A stretch of 64,000 nt of DNA from Pycnococcus provasolii (GCA_938743325.2 OW568864.1:434001-498000); one strand, 5' to 3'. Shown: positions 54,769 to 63,399, numbered from the stretch's first letter. The notes: a model not told the origin generated them from the letters alone. Numbers and translations: made by a program.

Positions 54769-56535
54769 ATGCCGTCCATATGCCATATGACGTATATGTT
54801 TGCTCGCTCTCCAATTGCAATTGGTGTGAATGTTCCCTTGTGTGTCTCTGGTGGAAACACCTCTAGTCCTAGCCCTAGCTTAAGGGTTAAGGGTTCTTCA
54901 AGAAGCCTTCAAGAGGCTCACCGTCATTGTCATCGTCATCGTCGTGTTCATGTTCATGTTCATGTTTGTGGTGCACGTTTTCGTCCTATGTGTCGTTTTC
55001 GTCCTATCGTTATTGGTCTTCGTGCGTCGTCATTGTCATCGTCGTCATCGCTCGCTTCATCATCGTCGTCGTCATCGTCGTCGTCATTGTCGGGGTTGAA
55101 ATTAGGATCTTCATGCAGTGGCGTATTCGTCGTGCGAGATGTCAGTAGTACAAGTAGTACAGGGACAGGTAAGAACGACGGCAATAACGATAACAGTCAC
55201 GTCATCTACGTGGGCATGTCGAGGAACGTCAAGAAGTCCATCGAAGACGCTCAAGCAAGAGGAATTCAAGTCGAACGCATCGAAGTCTCCGTCGTACACG
55301 AAACGACGTCAGCACAAGAAATGAGAAACGCGTGGAAAGCGAAGCTAGCGGCGTGCGTGCGAGAAAGTGGGGCACTGCCACCAGGGAACGACCCGAACAA
55401 TAAAATTGCGCACGAAACGTGGAACGCTACCAACGCCGTCAAGGATGAATCTGCACAGCAGCGTGAACAGCGGGCGACGGCAGCATGGCGCACCATGCCC
55501 GCCGAGCGGCGCGCAGAGCTCTGCAAACAGGCGCTTGACGCCGACGAACACGACGCGGAGGCGGCACTCGGACTTGCAGAGGCGCTCGACCAGCTCACCG
55601 ACGAGGCGGCGGATGACGGGAACATGACGAAGGCGGACGAATTGAAGGCACTTGCGGAGGCGGCGCTCGTGCGAGCTGCGGTCGCAAACCCACCTGCAGG
55701 GCCTTCGCAGGAACGACGACGAAATGCATCCGCGGCCGCACGGCGTCTTGCGCGCGCACGGGGAATTGCCATGCCCTCCTCGTCTGGCGAAGAGGAGGTG
55801 GCGACAATATCTACGTCCGCAGAGGAGGATGCTGCGTATGCACGAGCAGTGTTCGATGACTACGCGTCATTCTACGATGATCACATGGTCAACACGCTCG
55901 GCTACTCGCTTCCTGACATCATGGCGACCATGCTGCTTTCAGCGTCGGAGGACGACTCGACGATGTCAGAGACTCGCTTTGCCGAAATTCTTGACCTTGG
56001 GTGTGGCACTGGCCTAAGTGGCGAGCCGCTACGCGAGCATACGCATAAGATGATTGGGGTGGACGTCTCGGACGCGATGGCAGAGAAGGCACGTTCGCGA
56101 CGCTGTTCCACATCTTCTCGCCTCATCTACGATGACGTGCAGGTGACTGACCTCGTTTCGTTCCTTCGGGGGTATGATGACGGCGAAAACAATGACGGCG
56201 GCGTAATGAGCGCACTCGTCGCTATGGACACGCTCAATTATCTGGGAAGTCTAGATGCCTTCTTCGACGCGGCGTCCGATTTTGTCGCTCGGACGAGACG
56301 ACAACGCGCGTTTGCTGCCATCTCTGTGGAAGACTGCGCCGACGACGAAGACGAGTCGGGTGCTCAGCTCGATCGTACGGGACGATACTTGCACGGGGCA
56401 AATTATGTGCGTGGCACGGCATCAAAGGCAGGCTGGCGTGTAGTGGACGAACGTGTCATTGTCGGTCGGCGCGAGCGTGGCAAAGACGTCGCGCATCGTG
56501 TATTCGTATTTGTATGTGATAAGAAAAAATTGTAA
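54769..56535 (+). CDS. GIY-YIG-like domain fused to TPR-like helices and a SAM methyltransferase
   Basis: 588 residues. A low-complexity Arg/Ser/His leader (1-105), perhaps a plastid transit peptide, leads to a GIY-YIG-like module at about 110-205: GVFVVRD, VIYVGMSRNVKKSIEDA and, later, AWKAKLAACVRESGALPPGN. This pattern, with VG.SRN and a closing PPGN, is that of the N-terminal module of plant plastid glutaredoxin S16. An Ala-rich helical stretch (about 240-330) follows. Then comes a class I methyltransferase: AVFDDYASFYDDHMVNTLGY, motif I ILDLGCGTGLSGEPLR near 407, MIGVDVSDAMAEKAR, VAMDTLNYLGSLDAFFDAA, and a C-terminal sheet. DDYA..YD and GCGTG are typical of the UbiE/WBSCR27-like group. 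The substrate is unknown. The ATG at 54769 is the first after the telomere-type array. TGTAA overlaps the stop. Confidence -1.
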   Translation: MPSICHMTYMFARSPIAIGVNVPLCVSGGNTSSPSPSLRVKGSSRSLQEAHRHCHRHRRVHVHVHVCGARFRPMCRFRPIVIGLRASSLSSSSSLASSSSSSSSSSLSGLKLGSSCSGVFVVRDVSSTSSTGTGKNDGNNDNSHVIYVGMSRNVKKSIEDAQARGIQVERIEVSVVHETTSAQEMRNAWKAKLAACVRESGALPPGNDPNNKIAHETWNATNAVKDESAQQREQRATAAWRTMPAERRAELCKQALDADEHDAEAALGLAEALDQLTDEAADDGNMTKADELKALAEAALVRAAVANPPAGPSQERRRNASAAARRLARARGIAMPSSSGEEEVATISTSAEEDAAYARAVFDDYASFYDDHMVNTLGYSLPDIMATMLLSASEDDSTMSETRFAEILDLGCGTGLSGEPLREHTHKMIGVDVSDAMAEKARSRRCSTSSRLIYDDVQVTDLVSFLRGYDDGENNDGGVMSALVAMDTLNYLGSLDAFFDAASDFVARTRRQRAFAAISVEDCADDEDESGAQLDRTGRYLHGANYVRGTASKAGWRVVDERVIVGRRERGKDVAHRVFVFVCDKKKL

Positions 56536-56560
56536 CAACTAGTTTCTGATTCTCGAACTC

Positions 56561-57376
56561 TTACCACAGGCGAGGGATGAGAGCAGGAACGCGAGCACGC
56601 CACTCCTCGAACTTCTTCCCATATCGGCTGAGTGACTTTTCCTTCTCGGGAATGCCGACAGCGAGCGTAATCATGCTCAGCCACGCGACGGGAAGCCACG
56701 ACATCGGATTTAGTGGTCCACTCAGCGTGGTGAGACTCAGCCACATGAGAATCTCACCCAAATACGACGGGTGACGCACGTGTGACTGAAACCCGTCAGT
56801 AATCAAGTGATTCGGATTGTACTTCAGCTCGAAGTAGCGCTGGGCGTCACCTGCCCAGTGGAAAAAGCCTCCCAAGCAGAATCCGAGCGTGCTCGCCGCA
56901 GCGGCGAGAGGGTGCAAAGTTGCCGTGTTCGCAGCCGCAAGGTACGGATACAGGAAGTACACACCAATCATGGCAAACTTCACCGCGTAGTCGACCGCGC
57001 CCTTGATCCGAGACTTTTCCGTGTTGTAGAACCCGAGGTCGGGGTAGATGTTGCTTTTTAGCACCCACACGATTCCATACGCGCCGAAGAGTCCCGTCAT
57101 CAGGGCGGGTCGCATTCCCCAGTTGCCTGTGAAAGCCATGGCAGCGAATCCCGCGGGAAGCCATAAAGCCTTGTGTACTTCCAGCAGCCTTCCCAGTGAA
57201 GTTTGTCCCGGTGGGAACGATGTGAGACGTCCGAGCGCGTCGAACGCTGATGGCGCGGGCTCATCCCGCGGTCCATTACCTTCAGGCGCAGGCGGCGGCG
57301 CCACGACGGACGAGCTACTGAACGTGCTGAATGCCGAGTTGGCAGAGCCGTGGCGAGCGTGCAAAGAGGAAGACAT
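56561..57376 (-). CDS. DUF1295/ICMT-like multi-pass membrane protein
   Basis: 271 residues with about five membrane helices (VHKALWLPAGFAAMAF, MTGLFGAYGIVWVLK, FAMIGVYFLYPYLAAAN, ASTLGFCLGGFFHWAG, WLPVAWLSMITLAV). Near the C-terminus it has HVRHPSYLGEILMW, the hallmark RHP.Y.GE of isoprenylcysteine carboxyl methyltransferase and DUF1295 (steroid 5-alpha-reductase-like) proteins, and KEKSLSRYGKKFEEWRARVP, also typical (E..L...YG..Y..Y....P). The reaction is either S-adenosylmethionine-dependent methylation or NADPH-dependent reduction; sequence alone does not decide. The Ser/Pro-rich N-terminus (1-60) may be a targeting sequence. The 25-bp gap to the converging neighbour is the shortest in the window. 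Confidence -1.
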   Translation of the reverse strand: MSSSLHARHGSANSAFSTFSSSSVVAPPPAPEGNGPRDEPAPSAFDALGRLTSFPPGQTSLGRLLEVHKALWLPAGFAAMAFTGNWGMRPALMTGLFGAYGIVWVLKSNIYPDLGFYNTEKSRIKGAVDYAVKFAMIGVYFLYPYLAAANTATLHPLAAAASTLGFCLGGFFHWAGDAQRYFELKYNPNHLITDGFQSHVRHPSYLGEILMWLSLTTLSGPLNPMSWLPVAWLSMITLAVGIPEKEKSLSRYGKKFEEWRARVPALIPRLW

Positions 57377-57725
57377 AAGAAGACGGATAAGCAGGTGCAG
57401 GGGGAGAATGAACAGCTAAACTAAACAAAATTGGGCAAAGATCGTAAGTCACAGAGAGGATGAGAGGGATATCTCACCTCACGGACTCCCCCGGGAATCC
57501 TGAGCCACAAACTCCTTGGGAGGCCTAACCCGAACCCTAACCCTAACCCTAACCCTAACCCGCCGAGATTCCTGGCCGGGCGTCCTTGTTGTTGTCAAAT
57601 ATTACTTCCGCTGCCCTAGCCGTGAGCTCTGCATCTACCTTCGCCTCTGCGCGGACCGCGCTTGCTTGTGCTCCCAGGACTTCGCCAACGGAAGCCTCGG
57701 CGGTCTCCTCTCGGTGTATGCAGAC
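57377..57725. promoter_or_regulatory. Divergent promoter with CCCTAA array (57525-57561)
   Basis: AACCCGAACCCTAA followed by four CCCTAA units and CCCGCC. The repeat is G-rich on the sense strand of the DUF1295-like gene, 150 bp from its ATG. The open frame of the downstream small gene runs back into it and encodes a spurious Thr-Leu run. Confidence -1.
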
Positions 57726-58019
57726 ATGCGACCATCGATCTCCCCGGCGGCCAAGGAAACCTTCAAAAAGGCGCGGAATGCCTTTGCCTCCGCGGCAAAA
57801 AAATGGCTGAAGAAGTCGTCAATGAGCATTGAGACCGCGCGGTCGTACGAGCTAAACGAGCTGGACGAGTCTCATAAGCCGAAGATGCACACCAAGTGTA
57901 ATGGTTGCAGACAGAGCATGGAGCCCCAGTTCAAGACCACGTGCACGCAGTGCAGCGAAAAGGCCAAGCAGAAGTACCAGGAGGAGAAGCGAGCGAAGGC
58001 AGCCAAGGACGCCAAGTAG
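57726..58019 (+). CDS. Small basic zinc-ribbon-like protein, 97 residues
   Basis: Function unknown. From the ATG at 57726 the product is Lys/Ala-rich with amphipathic helices (AKETFKKARNAFASAAKKWL). It then has two CxxC knuckles (CNGCRQ and CTQC, 16 residues between the pairs) and a charged C-terminal coil (EEKRAKAAKDAK). The Cys spacing suits a small zinc ribbon. The frame is open upstream to 57516, but that part includes the telomere-type array and a Cys-rich stretch (CPSRELCIYLRLCADRACLC); a longer form starting in the interval is possible. Small size and basic charge fit a nucleic-acid-binding or ribosome-associated protein, but this is inference. Confidence -1.
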   Translation: MRPSISPAAKETFKKARNAFASAAKKWLKKSSMSIETARSYELNELDESHKPKMHTKCNGCRQSMEPQFKTTCTQCSEKAKQKYQEEKRAKAAKDAK

Positions 58020-58118
58020 GAATGCAGTACAGTCAAAAATCACCAGTTAAGAAGAATGAATAAAAGTTACAAAGCTTAAAATTCAAAATAGACTCACAAT
58101 TACATCTAGTACATACAA

Positions 58119-58760
58119 ATGTTTCTTCTACAAAGACGAGCGAGCTGCTTCAAAATCCACCGACGACGTTTCTGCCGTAGAAAACGCCGATTGGCATATC
58201 ACGACCACCTTCTCCACTACCACTGCCGAGCCCTCCTAGCAGATCCTCGAGACCAAGGCCATGGAGAGGCTCGCGTCGTACGGATCTACGCTGACGCGTC
58301 GACGTCTTACGGCGTCGGAGGCGTGCTGCTTGTTGGGGAGCTGACATGGTACTTTTCGCTGGCAGTACCAGAGCTGTTGCACTTACGGATCGAAGTACTC
58401 GAACTGCTTGCTGCGGCAGCAGCGTACTATACGTTCGCGCATCTGCTGCCGCCTGACCGCGTCATCGTCCACTTCATCGACTCGCAGGTGGCTTTCGCAT
58501 GGGTAGCCAAAGGCTACGCCTCACAGCTTCACGTCGCAGACATTGTGAACCAACTGCACCTCGACCACTTGCACAGACAAGTCTGGTTCGAGTGGTTGGA
58601 CTCGGATGCAAACATCGCTGACATTCCGAGCAGAGGAGATCCGGAGGATCCTGCCCTGGCTGGAGACTACGCCATACTGCGAGAACTAGGTGCGACGCGC
58701 ATAACCGCGAAACTCCCACCCATCCCACCCTCTTACTACGCAGCCGCAGCTACACCTTGA
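58119..58760 (+). CDS. Orphan RNase H-like domain, retroelement remnant
   Basis: The 213-residue frame contains a ribonuclease H fold of the type found behind reverse transcriptase in DIRS- and Ty3-like elements: RIYADASTSYGVGGVLL (first Asp), IEVLELLAAAAAYYTF (Glu), VIVHFIDSQVAFAW (second Asp) and DANIADIPSRGDPED (final Asp, the N.AD.PSR signature). All four catalytic positions look intact. There is no reverse transcriptase, integrase or recombinase in the 100 bp upstream or the 430 bp downstream, and no terminal repeat is visible. It is therefore a fragment or a captured domain. The N-terminal 50 residues are Arg/His-rich and doubtful as protein. Codon use is ordinary for the region. Confidence -1.
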   Translation: MFLLQRRASCFKIHRRRFCRRKRRLAYHDHLLHYHCRALLADPRDQGHGEARVVRIYADASTSYGVGGVLLVGELTWYFSLAVPELLHLRIEVLELLAAAAAYYTFAHLLPPDRVIVHFIDSQVAFAWVAKGYASQLHVADIVNQLHLDHLHRQVWFEWLDSDANIADIPSRGDPEDPALAGDYAILRELGATRITAKLPPIPPSYYAAAATP

Positions 58761-59193
58761 GGTTCTCCCTCTCTGTGTCTGGCACGCTCGGCTTTGCCGT
58801 TCCTGCCAGGCATGGGGAAATGGAGAAGTCGACCGCGACGACAACCTCCTGCCAACGATTCGTTCGTCGTTGGGCGCCCCCACCTGTAATTACACATCTC
58901 GTGTAAGACTCGTTGCAGTTATCACTTCTCAAGTCATCGCACAGTTCCTCCCCGTCACGCGATTAGACCTCCCCGTCACGCGATCACGCCCCCAAACCGT
59001 ACACAATCCAAAGGACGGGATTGGCAGGGGGGTTCCCAGGTTTCCCGGCCCCATTTTGGCATTTCCGGCCCCCCTCCCTTTTTCCCGTTTTCTGTTTTCC
59101 CTTGACAAGCCTTCTTTCGCTTGTCACACCCCTGGGGAGCCAGCCCGGGTCTATTATTTGCCGCATTTATTTGTTGCTGTCCCTGTCAGTGTC
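58761..59193. other. Spacer before the GST gene
   Basis: No gene. It includes a 21-bp tandem pair (CCTCCCCGTCACGCGAT twice, about 58947-58984) and a pyrimidine-rich stretch (59040-59100) upstream of the GST ATG. Confidence -1.
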
Positions 59194-60039
59194 ATGCCCG
59201 CCTCGAAGAAGGACTCTGGTAAAAAGTCTCAGAATGCTGGCGTCAGTGAAGGCGTCATGTTCACGCTCAGGTACTGGCAGATACGAGGCCTCGCCGCGCC
59301 CCTGCGCATGGCGCTGGCGTACGCGCTTGGTCCACCCGCGCTCTCAGATGTGACACGAGGGGTAAGGTGCTGGAAAGACGCATCGTACCTACGACAAGGG
59401 GGGAAAGGGGTCAACGTCCCAGAATGCTCCATAGCCTGGTACAAACTCGACAAACCGGACATCTTCCTTGAAAATCCGCTCGCCAACCTCCCTCTCGTCG
59501 AGATGGACAAACCGGGTGGAAAACGACGCGTTGTCTCGCAGAGTATCGCGTGCGAGCTCTTTCTCACGCAAGAACTCTACCCTGAAGTGAAGGACATGGT
59601 CGACGCCGCGCAGGTGCTTGCCGAGATCCACGACGTACGTGACATGTTCGTACGTCTCTGCTACGGACCGCAGGCCAACTTCGACGCCAATAAAACCAAC
59701 CACATGAACAACGTCCGCAGAAACTTTGCCAAACTTGAAGCGTGGCTTGCTCCAGCGTCGTCAGAACCAGGTGCGAAGCGCAAGAGAGACGAAGGAAGCA
59801 GCTTGTACCTCCTGAAAACGTCGACGCCAACACCGGCAGACTTTCACCTGTTCGAGATGATTGATCAGCACATGACATTCGCCTCCTCGCACAAGATCGA
59901 CTTCGACGTCACAACGGAATTCCCAAACCTCGGCCGTTTGCACGAAGCCATCAAGCGAGATCCGAAACTTAAGGCGGCTTACTTTGACAGCGACGCGGCA
60001 TCGTACCCAATCAACAACCCCCAGGCAAACTTTTTTTAG
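59194..60039 (+). CDS. Glutathione S-transferase, mu/sigma-like
   Basis: 281 residues. Glutathione S-transferases conjugate glutathione to electrophiles. After a short Lys/Ser-rich tail the thioredoxin-like domain starts FTLRYWQIRGLAAPLRMALAY, matching the mu/sigma start (YW.IRGL....R..L.Y) with the catalytic Tyr. It continues with NPLANLPLVEM, where the cis-Pro is expected, and VSQSIACELFL, where the glutathione-contacting Gln-Ser pair lies. The all-helical C-domain follows, ending TSTPTPADFHLFEMIDQHM, FPNLGRLHEAIKRDPKLKAAYF. A basic insertion (GAKRKRDEG) and an extended loop after the first helix (to about residue 75) are lineage extras. The ATG at 59194 is chosen because the upstream open frame reads through promoter sequence. 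TGTAA is found 10 bp after the stop. Confidence -1.
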   Translation: MPASKKDSGKKSQNAGVSEGVMFTLRYWQIRGLAAPLRMALAYALGPPALSDVTRGVRCWKDASYLRQGGKGVNVPECSIAWYKLDKPDIFLENPLANLPLVEMDKPGGKRRVVSQSIACELFLTQELYPEVKDMVDAAQVLAEIHDVRDMFVRLCYGPQANFDANKTNHMNNVRRNFAKLEAWLAPASSEPGAKRKRDEGSSLYLLKTSTPTPADFHLFEMIDQHMTFASSHKIDFDVTTEFPNLGRLHEAIKRDPKLKAAYFDSDAASYPINNPQANFF

Positions 60040-60105
60040 ACTCTCTTTTGTAACAAGAACAATGTTGTTCGCAAAAGTGTTGTACAAAGATTGTTACTAT
60101 TGTTA

Positions 60106-61716
60106 TTATGCCTCATCCACGTTGTACTTCACCATCCAAATGCCGAGCGTCGCGTTCGCCGGTGCACAGCATGCATAAAGAGTGCTGTAGAAAACGTAGA
60201 GGTGGTCGCGATGCGAAACGAGATGAGGGTAGTGCGCGCGTAGGTACGTGGTGTGATGAAACGACACCTTGGCGAGTGGACGCCACAGGCTGTCGCATGG
60301 ATGTGCAGGAGAAATGGCCGCTGATATTTGTAGCCTCGTGCGGCACTTGCGACAACCTTCGTGACCACGCACGTCGCTCGGTTTTGGACCGTGGTCGTTG
60401 AACACTGCCAGCAAAGTGCCCGTCGGTGGATGCACATGCAGCTGCATCTTGGCATCCGCGTTGTTCATCGGACACTCGACCGGCGTACCCCACGAGATGC
60501 CTTGGTCGGTGCTCGCAGACTCGTGCACGCGGCCGAGACTCGTACGAAAGAATTGATGCAATCTGCCCGAATCGTCGGATGACAGCGTGCCTTCAATCAA
60601 GTGAGTTCCTCGCGTCGACACGTGTCCACGAGCTTGCCAGCTCTGGCCCATGTTGTCGGAGATGAGAACTCCCGCTGACTCGGAGTCGGCGTGTCGCTGG
60701 CACTCTTCTGCCCAAGTGCGCGTCTCACGCCAGAAGGGCAAGATCCACCGCTTACCGACAACGATTGGCGGATTCGCGATCACCTTCGGCGAACCCATCG
60801 CGTGCCTTGCCTCAGACTGTGCGAGCAGTCGGCGAGGCATCCCGAACGTGCCGTCGCGCTCCAGGTCGGCAACCATGATGTCTCCGCCTGGTGCCCACAG
60901 AGGCGGCTTCTTGCCATCAGCGGGGCGCATGCAAGTTTCATCATGCGACTGCGTGTAGAAGAGCATGATCGTGTTATGGCGCGGCTCCTGCCACAGCACG
61001 GGAGACCACTGCGCGGCTTTGGCGGGAATAGCCTCTACGGGCAAGTTCCAAGTCGTTCCGTTCACATCGTCACCTTCGCTTGTCACGGTGTAGATGCGCT
61101 GGTCATCGGCTCCTTCGTAGTACTTGGACGCCTGAAAGGCAACGAGCCACGTTTTGTTTCTCGAGAGCACGACGGCGGACGCCATGTGCGCATATCGCAA
61201 TTCGGCACCCACAGGTATCTGGCCTCCGTGTGTGAAGACCCCGGTCCGCTCCACCTCGTTCAGGGCGACGATCTTGCTGGCCTTTCCCGCTCTTCTCTTT
61301 GCCTTTGTGGTGGTTTCGGTTCTCACTGTAGTTGTCGCGCTGTCGCTGTCGCCGTCGCCGTCCTCGTCCTCGTTTTTGTCGTTGTCGTCTCGTTCGTTCG
61401 CGAGATCATCACGCCTTGTGAAGGCCCCCTCGGAGGCCTGCGAGCTATCCCCAGGGAGGTTGGCGATCGACGCTGAAGACTGCTCCGACGACGGAGAAGG
61501 CGAGCTGCTACTTCTTGCCTGTGACGTGAAGGGCAGGCTGCGTCGCACACGTTGTCTGATTCGCGGCGGCGAGGCTCGCAGTGCGAGTATGGCCAAGAGG
61601 AGCAGAAGTATGACGACGAGTTGGCGCGTGTTGCCTATTAGAAGGCTTAGGCTCAACCCCGTGGACTTCCACTTGACGCCATGACTTGGAAGGGAAGGCG
61701 CATGCCGCGGCGCCAT
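60106..61716 (-). CDS. Membrane-anchored sialidase-fold (BNR-repeat) protein
   Basis: 536 residues. A short basic tail and a hydrophobic anchor near 33-47 (QLVVILLLLLAILALRA) suggest a type II Golgi or cell-surface protein. An acidic Ser/Asp/Thr stem runs to about residue 150. The catalytic-type domain is a six-bladed sialidase fold: RYAHMASAVVLSRNKTWLVAF, QWSPVLWQEPRHNTIMLFY, RWILPFWRETRTW, Asp-box motifs SDNMGQSWQ and STDQGISWG, and a late YLRAHYPHLVSHRDHLYVFYS with the Arg and paired Tyr expected in this fold. Related bacterial and plant proteins (BNR_2 group) are not all sialidases, and green algae are not known for abundant sialic acids, so another glycan substrate is possible. Paired head-to-head with the UPF0324 gene. 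Confidence -1.
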   Translation of the reverse strand: MAPRHAPSLPSHGVKWKSTGLSLSLLIGNTRQLVVILLLLLAILALRASPPRIRQRVRRSLPFTSQARSSSSPSPSSEQSSASIANLPGDSSQASEGAFTRRDDLANERDDNDKNEDEDGDGDSDSATTTVRTETTTKAKRRAGKASKIVALNEVERTGVFTHGGQIPVGAELRYAHMASAVVLSRNKTWLVAFQASKYYEGADDQRIYTVTSEGDDVNGTTWNLPVEAIPAKAAQWSPVLWQEPRHNTIMLFYTQSHDETCMRPADGKKPPLWAPGGDIMVADLERDGTFGMPRRLLAQSEARHAMGSPKVIANPPIVVGKRWILPFWRETRTWAEECQRHADSESAGVLISDNMGQSWQARGHVSTRGTHLIEGTLSSDDSGRLHQFFRTSLGRVHESASTDQGISWGTPVECPMNNADAKMQLHVHPPTGTLLAVFNDHGPKPSDVRGHEGCRKCRTRLQISAAISPAHPCDSLWRPLAKVSFHHTTYLRAHYPHLVSHRDHLYVFYSTLYACCAPANATLGIWMVKYNVDEA

Positions 61717-61784
61717 ATGCCATATGCAAGGGCAACGGCAACGAAGAGGGGGAGGTGGACTCTGGTGGACACCCCCCCGGGACC

Positions 61785-61932
61785 GGGTTAGGGTGTAGGG
61801 TTACCGGGTTAGGGTGTAGGGTGTAGGGCTACCGGGTTAGGGTGTAGGGTTAGGGTGTAGGGCTACCGTACCGGGTTAGGGTGACCGGGTTAGGGTGTAG
61901 GGTTATTAGGGTGACCGGGTTAGGGTAGGGTT
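61785..61932 (+). promoter_or_regulatory. Degenerate TTAGGG/TGTAGGG array in the sialidase/UPF0324 promoter
   Basis: About 150 bp of irregular units (ACCGGGTTAGGGTGTAGGG) with several ACCGGGTTAGGG phases. It is the longest telomere-like array here, 69 bp from the minus-strand ATG and 199 bp from the plus-strand ATG. Confidence -1.
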
Positions 61933-62130
61933 ACCAAGTCCAGCCCCCGTTCCGTTCGGCCGTTCCTTCCGACGGTGCGTTTTGTTTTCGTCGTTTCTTT
62001 TCGAAAGACGTTGACGTGCGCGCTTTTGTTTGTTTCCCTTGACATCTTTTCTGCGCATGCATGCCCGTCCGCGCATCTCGTCCGCGCCTATTCCACCTAA
62101 TCTAGTCCAGGCTTCCTCACTACTGTAAGG

Positions 62131-63399
62131 ATGATGTTGGGTACTCCCTTGGTGGGAGCCCGAGCCCACTCCCTTACCTCACTAATAATAAAGAAAGCAG
62201 CTTCTTCTGTTTCTGTTCCTCTGCGTTCTCCTCTGCCTCATTTACAGAACTCATTTACTGGACTCGTTTCGTCTCGCTCATTCTCGGCATCATCCAAGTC
62301 GTCGTCGTTATCAAAAGGTTCGTTACCTCCCTTTGTTCCAAAGAACGTGGCTTCTCTGATTCCGGGCGTCGCTACCAGCGCAGTCGTATGGACCGTGGGA
62401 AGTGCAATCGCAAACGGCTTGCAGCCCTTGCCCATCACAGGCGTGCCACTCGCACTCGGTCTCGGATTCGCATGTCGTAACCTCGTGCCAAAGCATGTGC
62501 GCAAATTCGTGCCTTCGACAGACGCGCTCGAACCTGGACTCGCTTTTGTCAAATCGTGGATATTGCCGGTGGGCATTGCGTGCGTTGGAACGAAGCTATC
62601 GCTGAAAGACGTCACCGGCTCGGGTGCGGCTGGTCTGCCAGTCGTAGCCGCGGCGATGGGAGTTGGACTCGTATGCGTACCTCAGCTCGGACGTGCTCTG
62701 CGCATACCACCGCGGCTCGCCGCACTCGTAGCTGTTGGGACGTCAGTCTGTGGCGTCACCGCCGTGATGGCGCTTAGTCCTGCGATAGCCGCCACGGAGG
62801 CGGAGGTTGCCCTTGCCGTGGCAAACGTCGTTTTGTGGGGCACTGTCGGCATGCTTGCTTACCCCCCGCTCGTGCGCGCAATATTCGGCACGGAAGACGA
62901 GGAGAAGGCGAGCAAGCGTTGCGGCATCGTGCTCGGGCTAGGCATACACGACACAGCACAGGTCATGGGCGCCGCGCTCGCTTACAAGCAAGCTTACGGC
63001 GACGAAACTGCAATGAACACGGCGGTTGTGACGAAGATGTGCCGAAATGCGATGCTCGCAGGGGCACTTCCGTTCTTGGTGCTGACAACGAAGGGTGCGG
63101 CGATGAGCGGTAGAGGAGGAATTTCCATCTCGAAGGCGGTACCTCCGTTCGTCTGGGCATTTTTAAGCCTATCCGCTTTGCGCAGCGCCTCGGACGCCAT
63201 GGGTGGTCCAGGAGGTTTACTAACCTGGCTCGGCGGCACTGTCGCACCTAACTTTCTTGGCATAAGCATGGCTGGGCTTGGGCTTTCAACGAGTATGAAG
63301 GTGGTTCGCAGTGCGAATCCAACATCTCTTCTTCTTGGTGGAATTGGTGCCGCTTTGGTAGGAGGGACCGCACTCGTGGGAGCGAGCGTGGCGGTTTGA
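62131..63399 (+). CDS. UPF0324/YeiH-family membrane protein
   Basis: 422 residues. The first 75 are Ser-rich with RS motifs, like an organelle transit peptide. Then come nine or ten hydrophobic helices. Family landmarks are PITGVPLALGLGFACRN, ALEPGLAFVKSWILPVGIAC, GTSVCGVTAVMALSPAIAA (the conserved small-residue and CG motif), VLGLGIHDTAQVMGAALAYK (the IHD.AQV signature) and VVTKMCRNAMLAGALPFLV. YeiH-like proteins are of unsettled transport function, with sulfonate or sulfate-related roles proposed for some relatives. Plastid or mitochondrial inner-membrane location is inferred from the leader. The ATG at 62131 lies beyond the telomere-type array. A TGTAA signal follows the stop by 6 bp. Confidence -1.
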   Translation: MMLGTPLVGARAHSLTSLIIKKAASSVSVPLRSPLPHLQNSFTGLVSSRSFSASSKSSSLSKGSLPPFVPKNVASLIPGVATSAVVWTVGSAIANGLQPLPITGVPLALGLGFACRNLVPKHVRKFVPSTDALEPGLAFVKSWILPVGIACVGTKLSLKDVTGSGAAGLPVVAAAMGVGLVCVPQLGRALRIPPRLAALVAVGTSVCGVTAVMALSPAIAATEAEVALAVANVVLWGTVGMLAYPPLVRAIFGTEDEEKASKRCGIVLGLGIHDTAQVMGAALAYKQAYGDETAMNTAVVTKMCRNAMLAGALPFLVLTTKGAAMSGRGGISISKAVPPFVWAFLSLSALRSASDAMGGPGGLLTWLGGTVAPNFLGISMAGLGLSTSMKVVRSANPTSLLLGGIGAALVGGTALVGASVAV

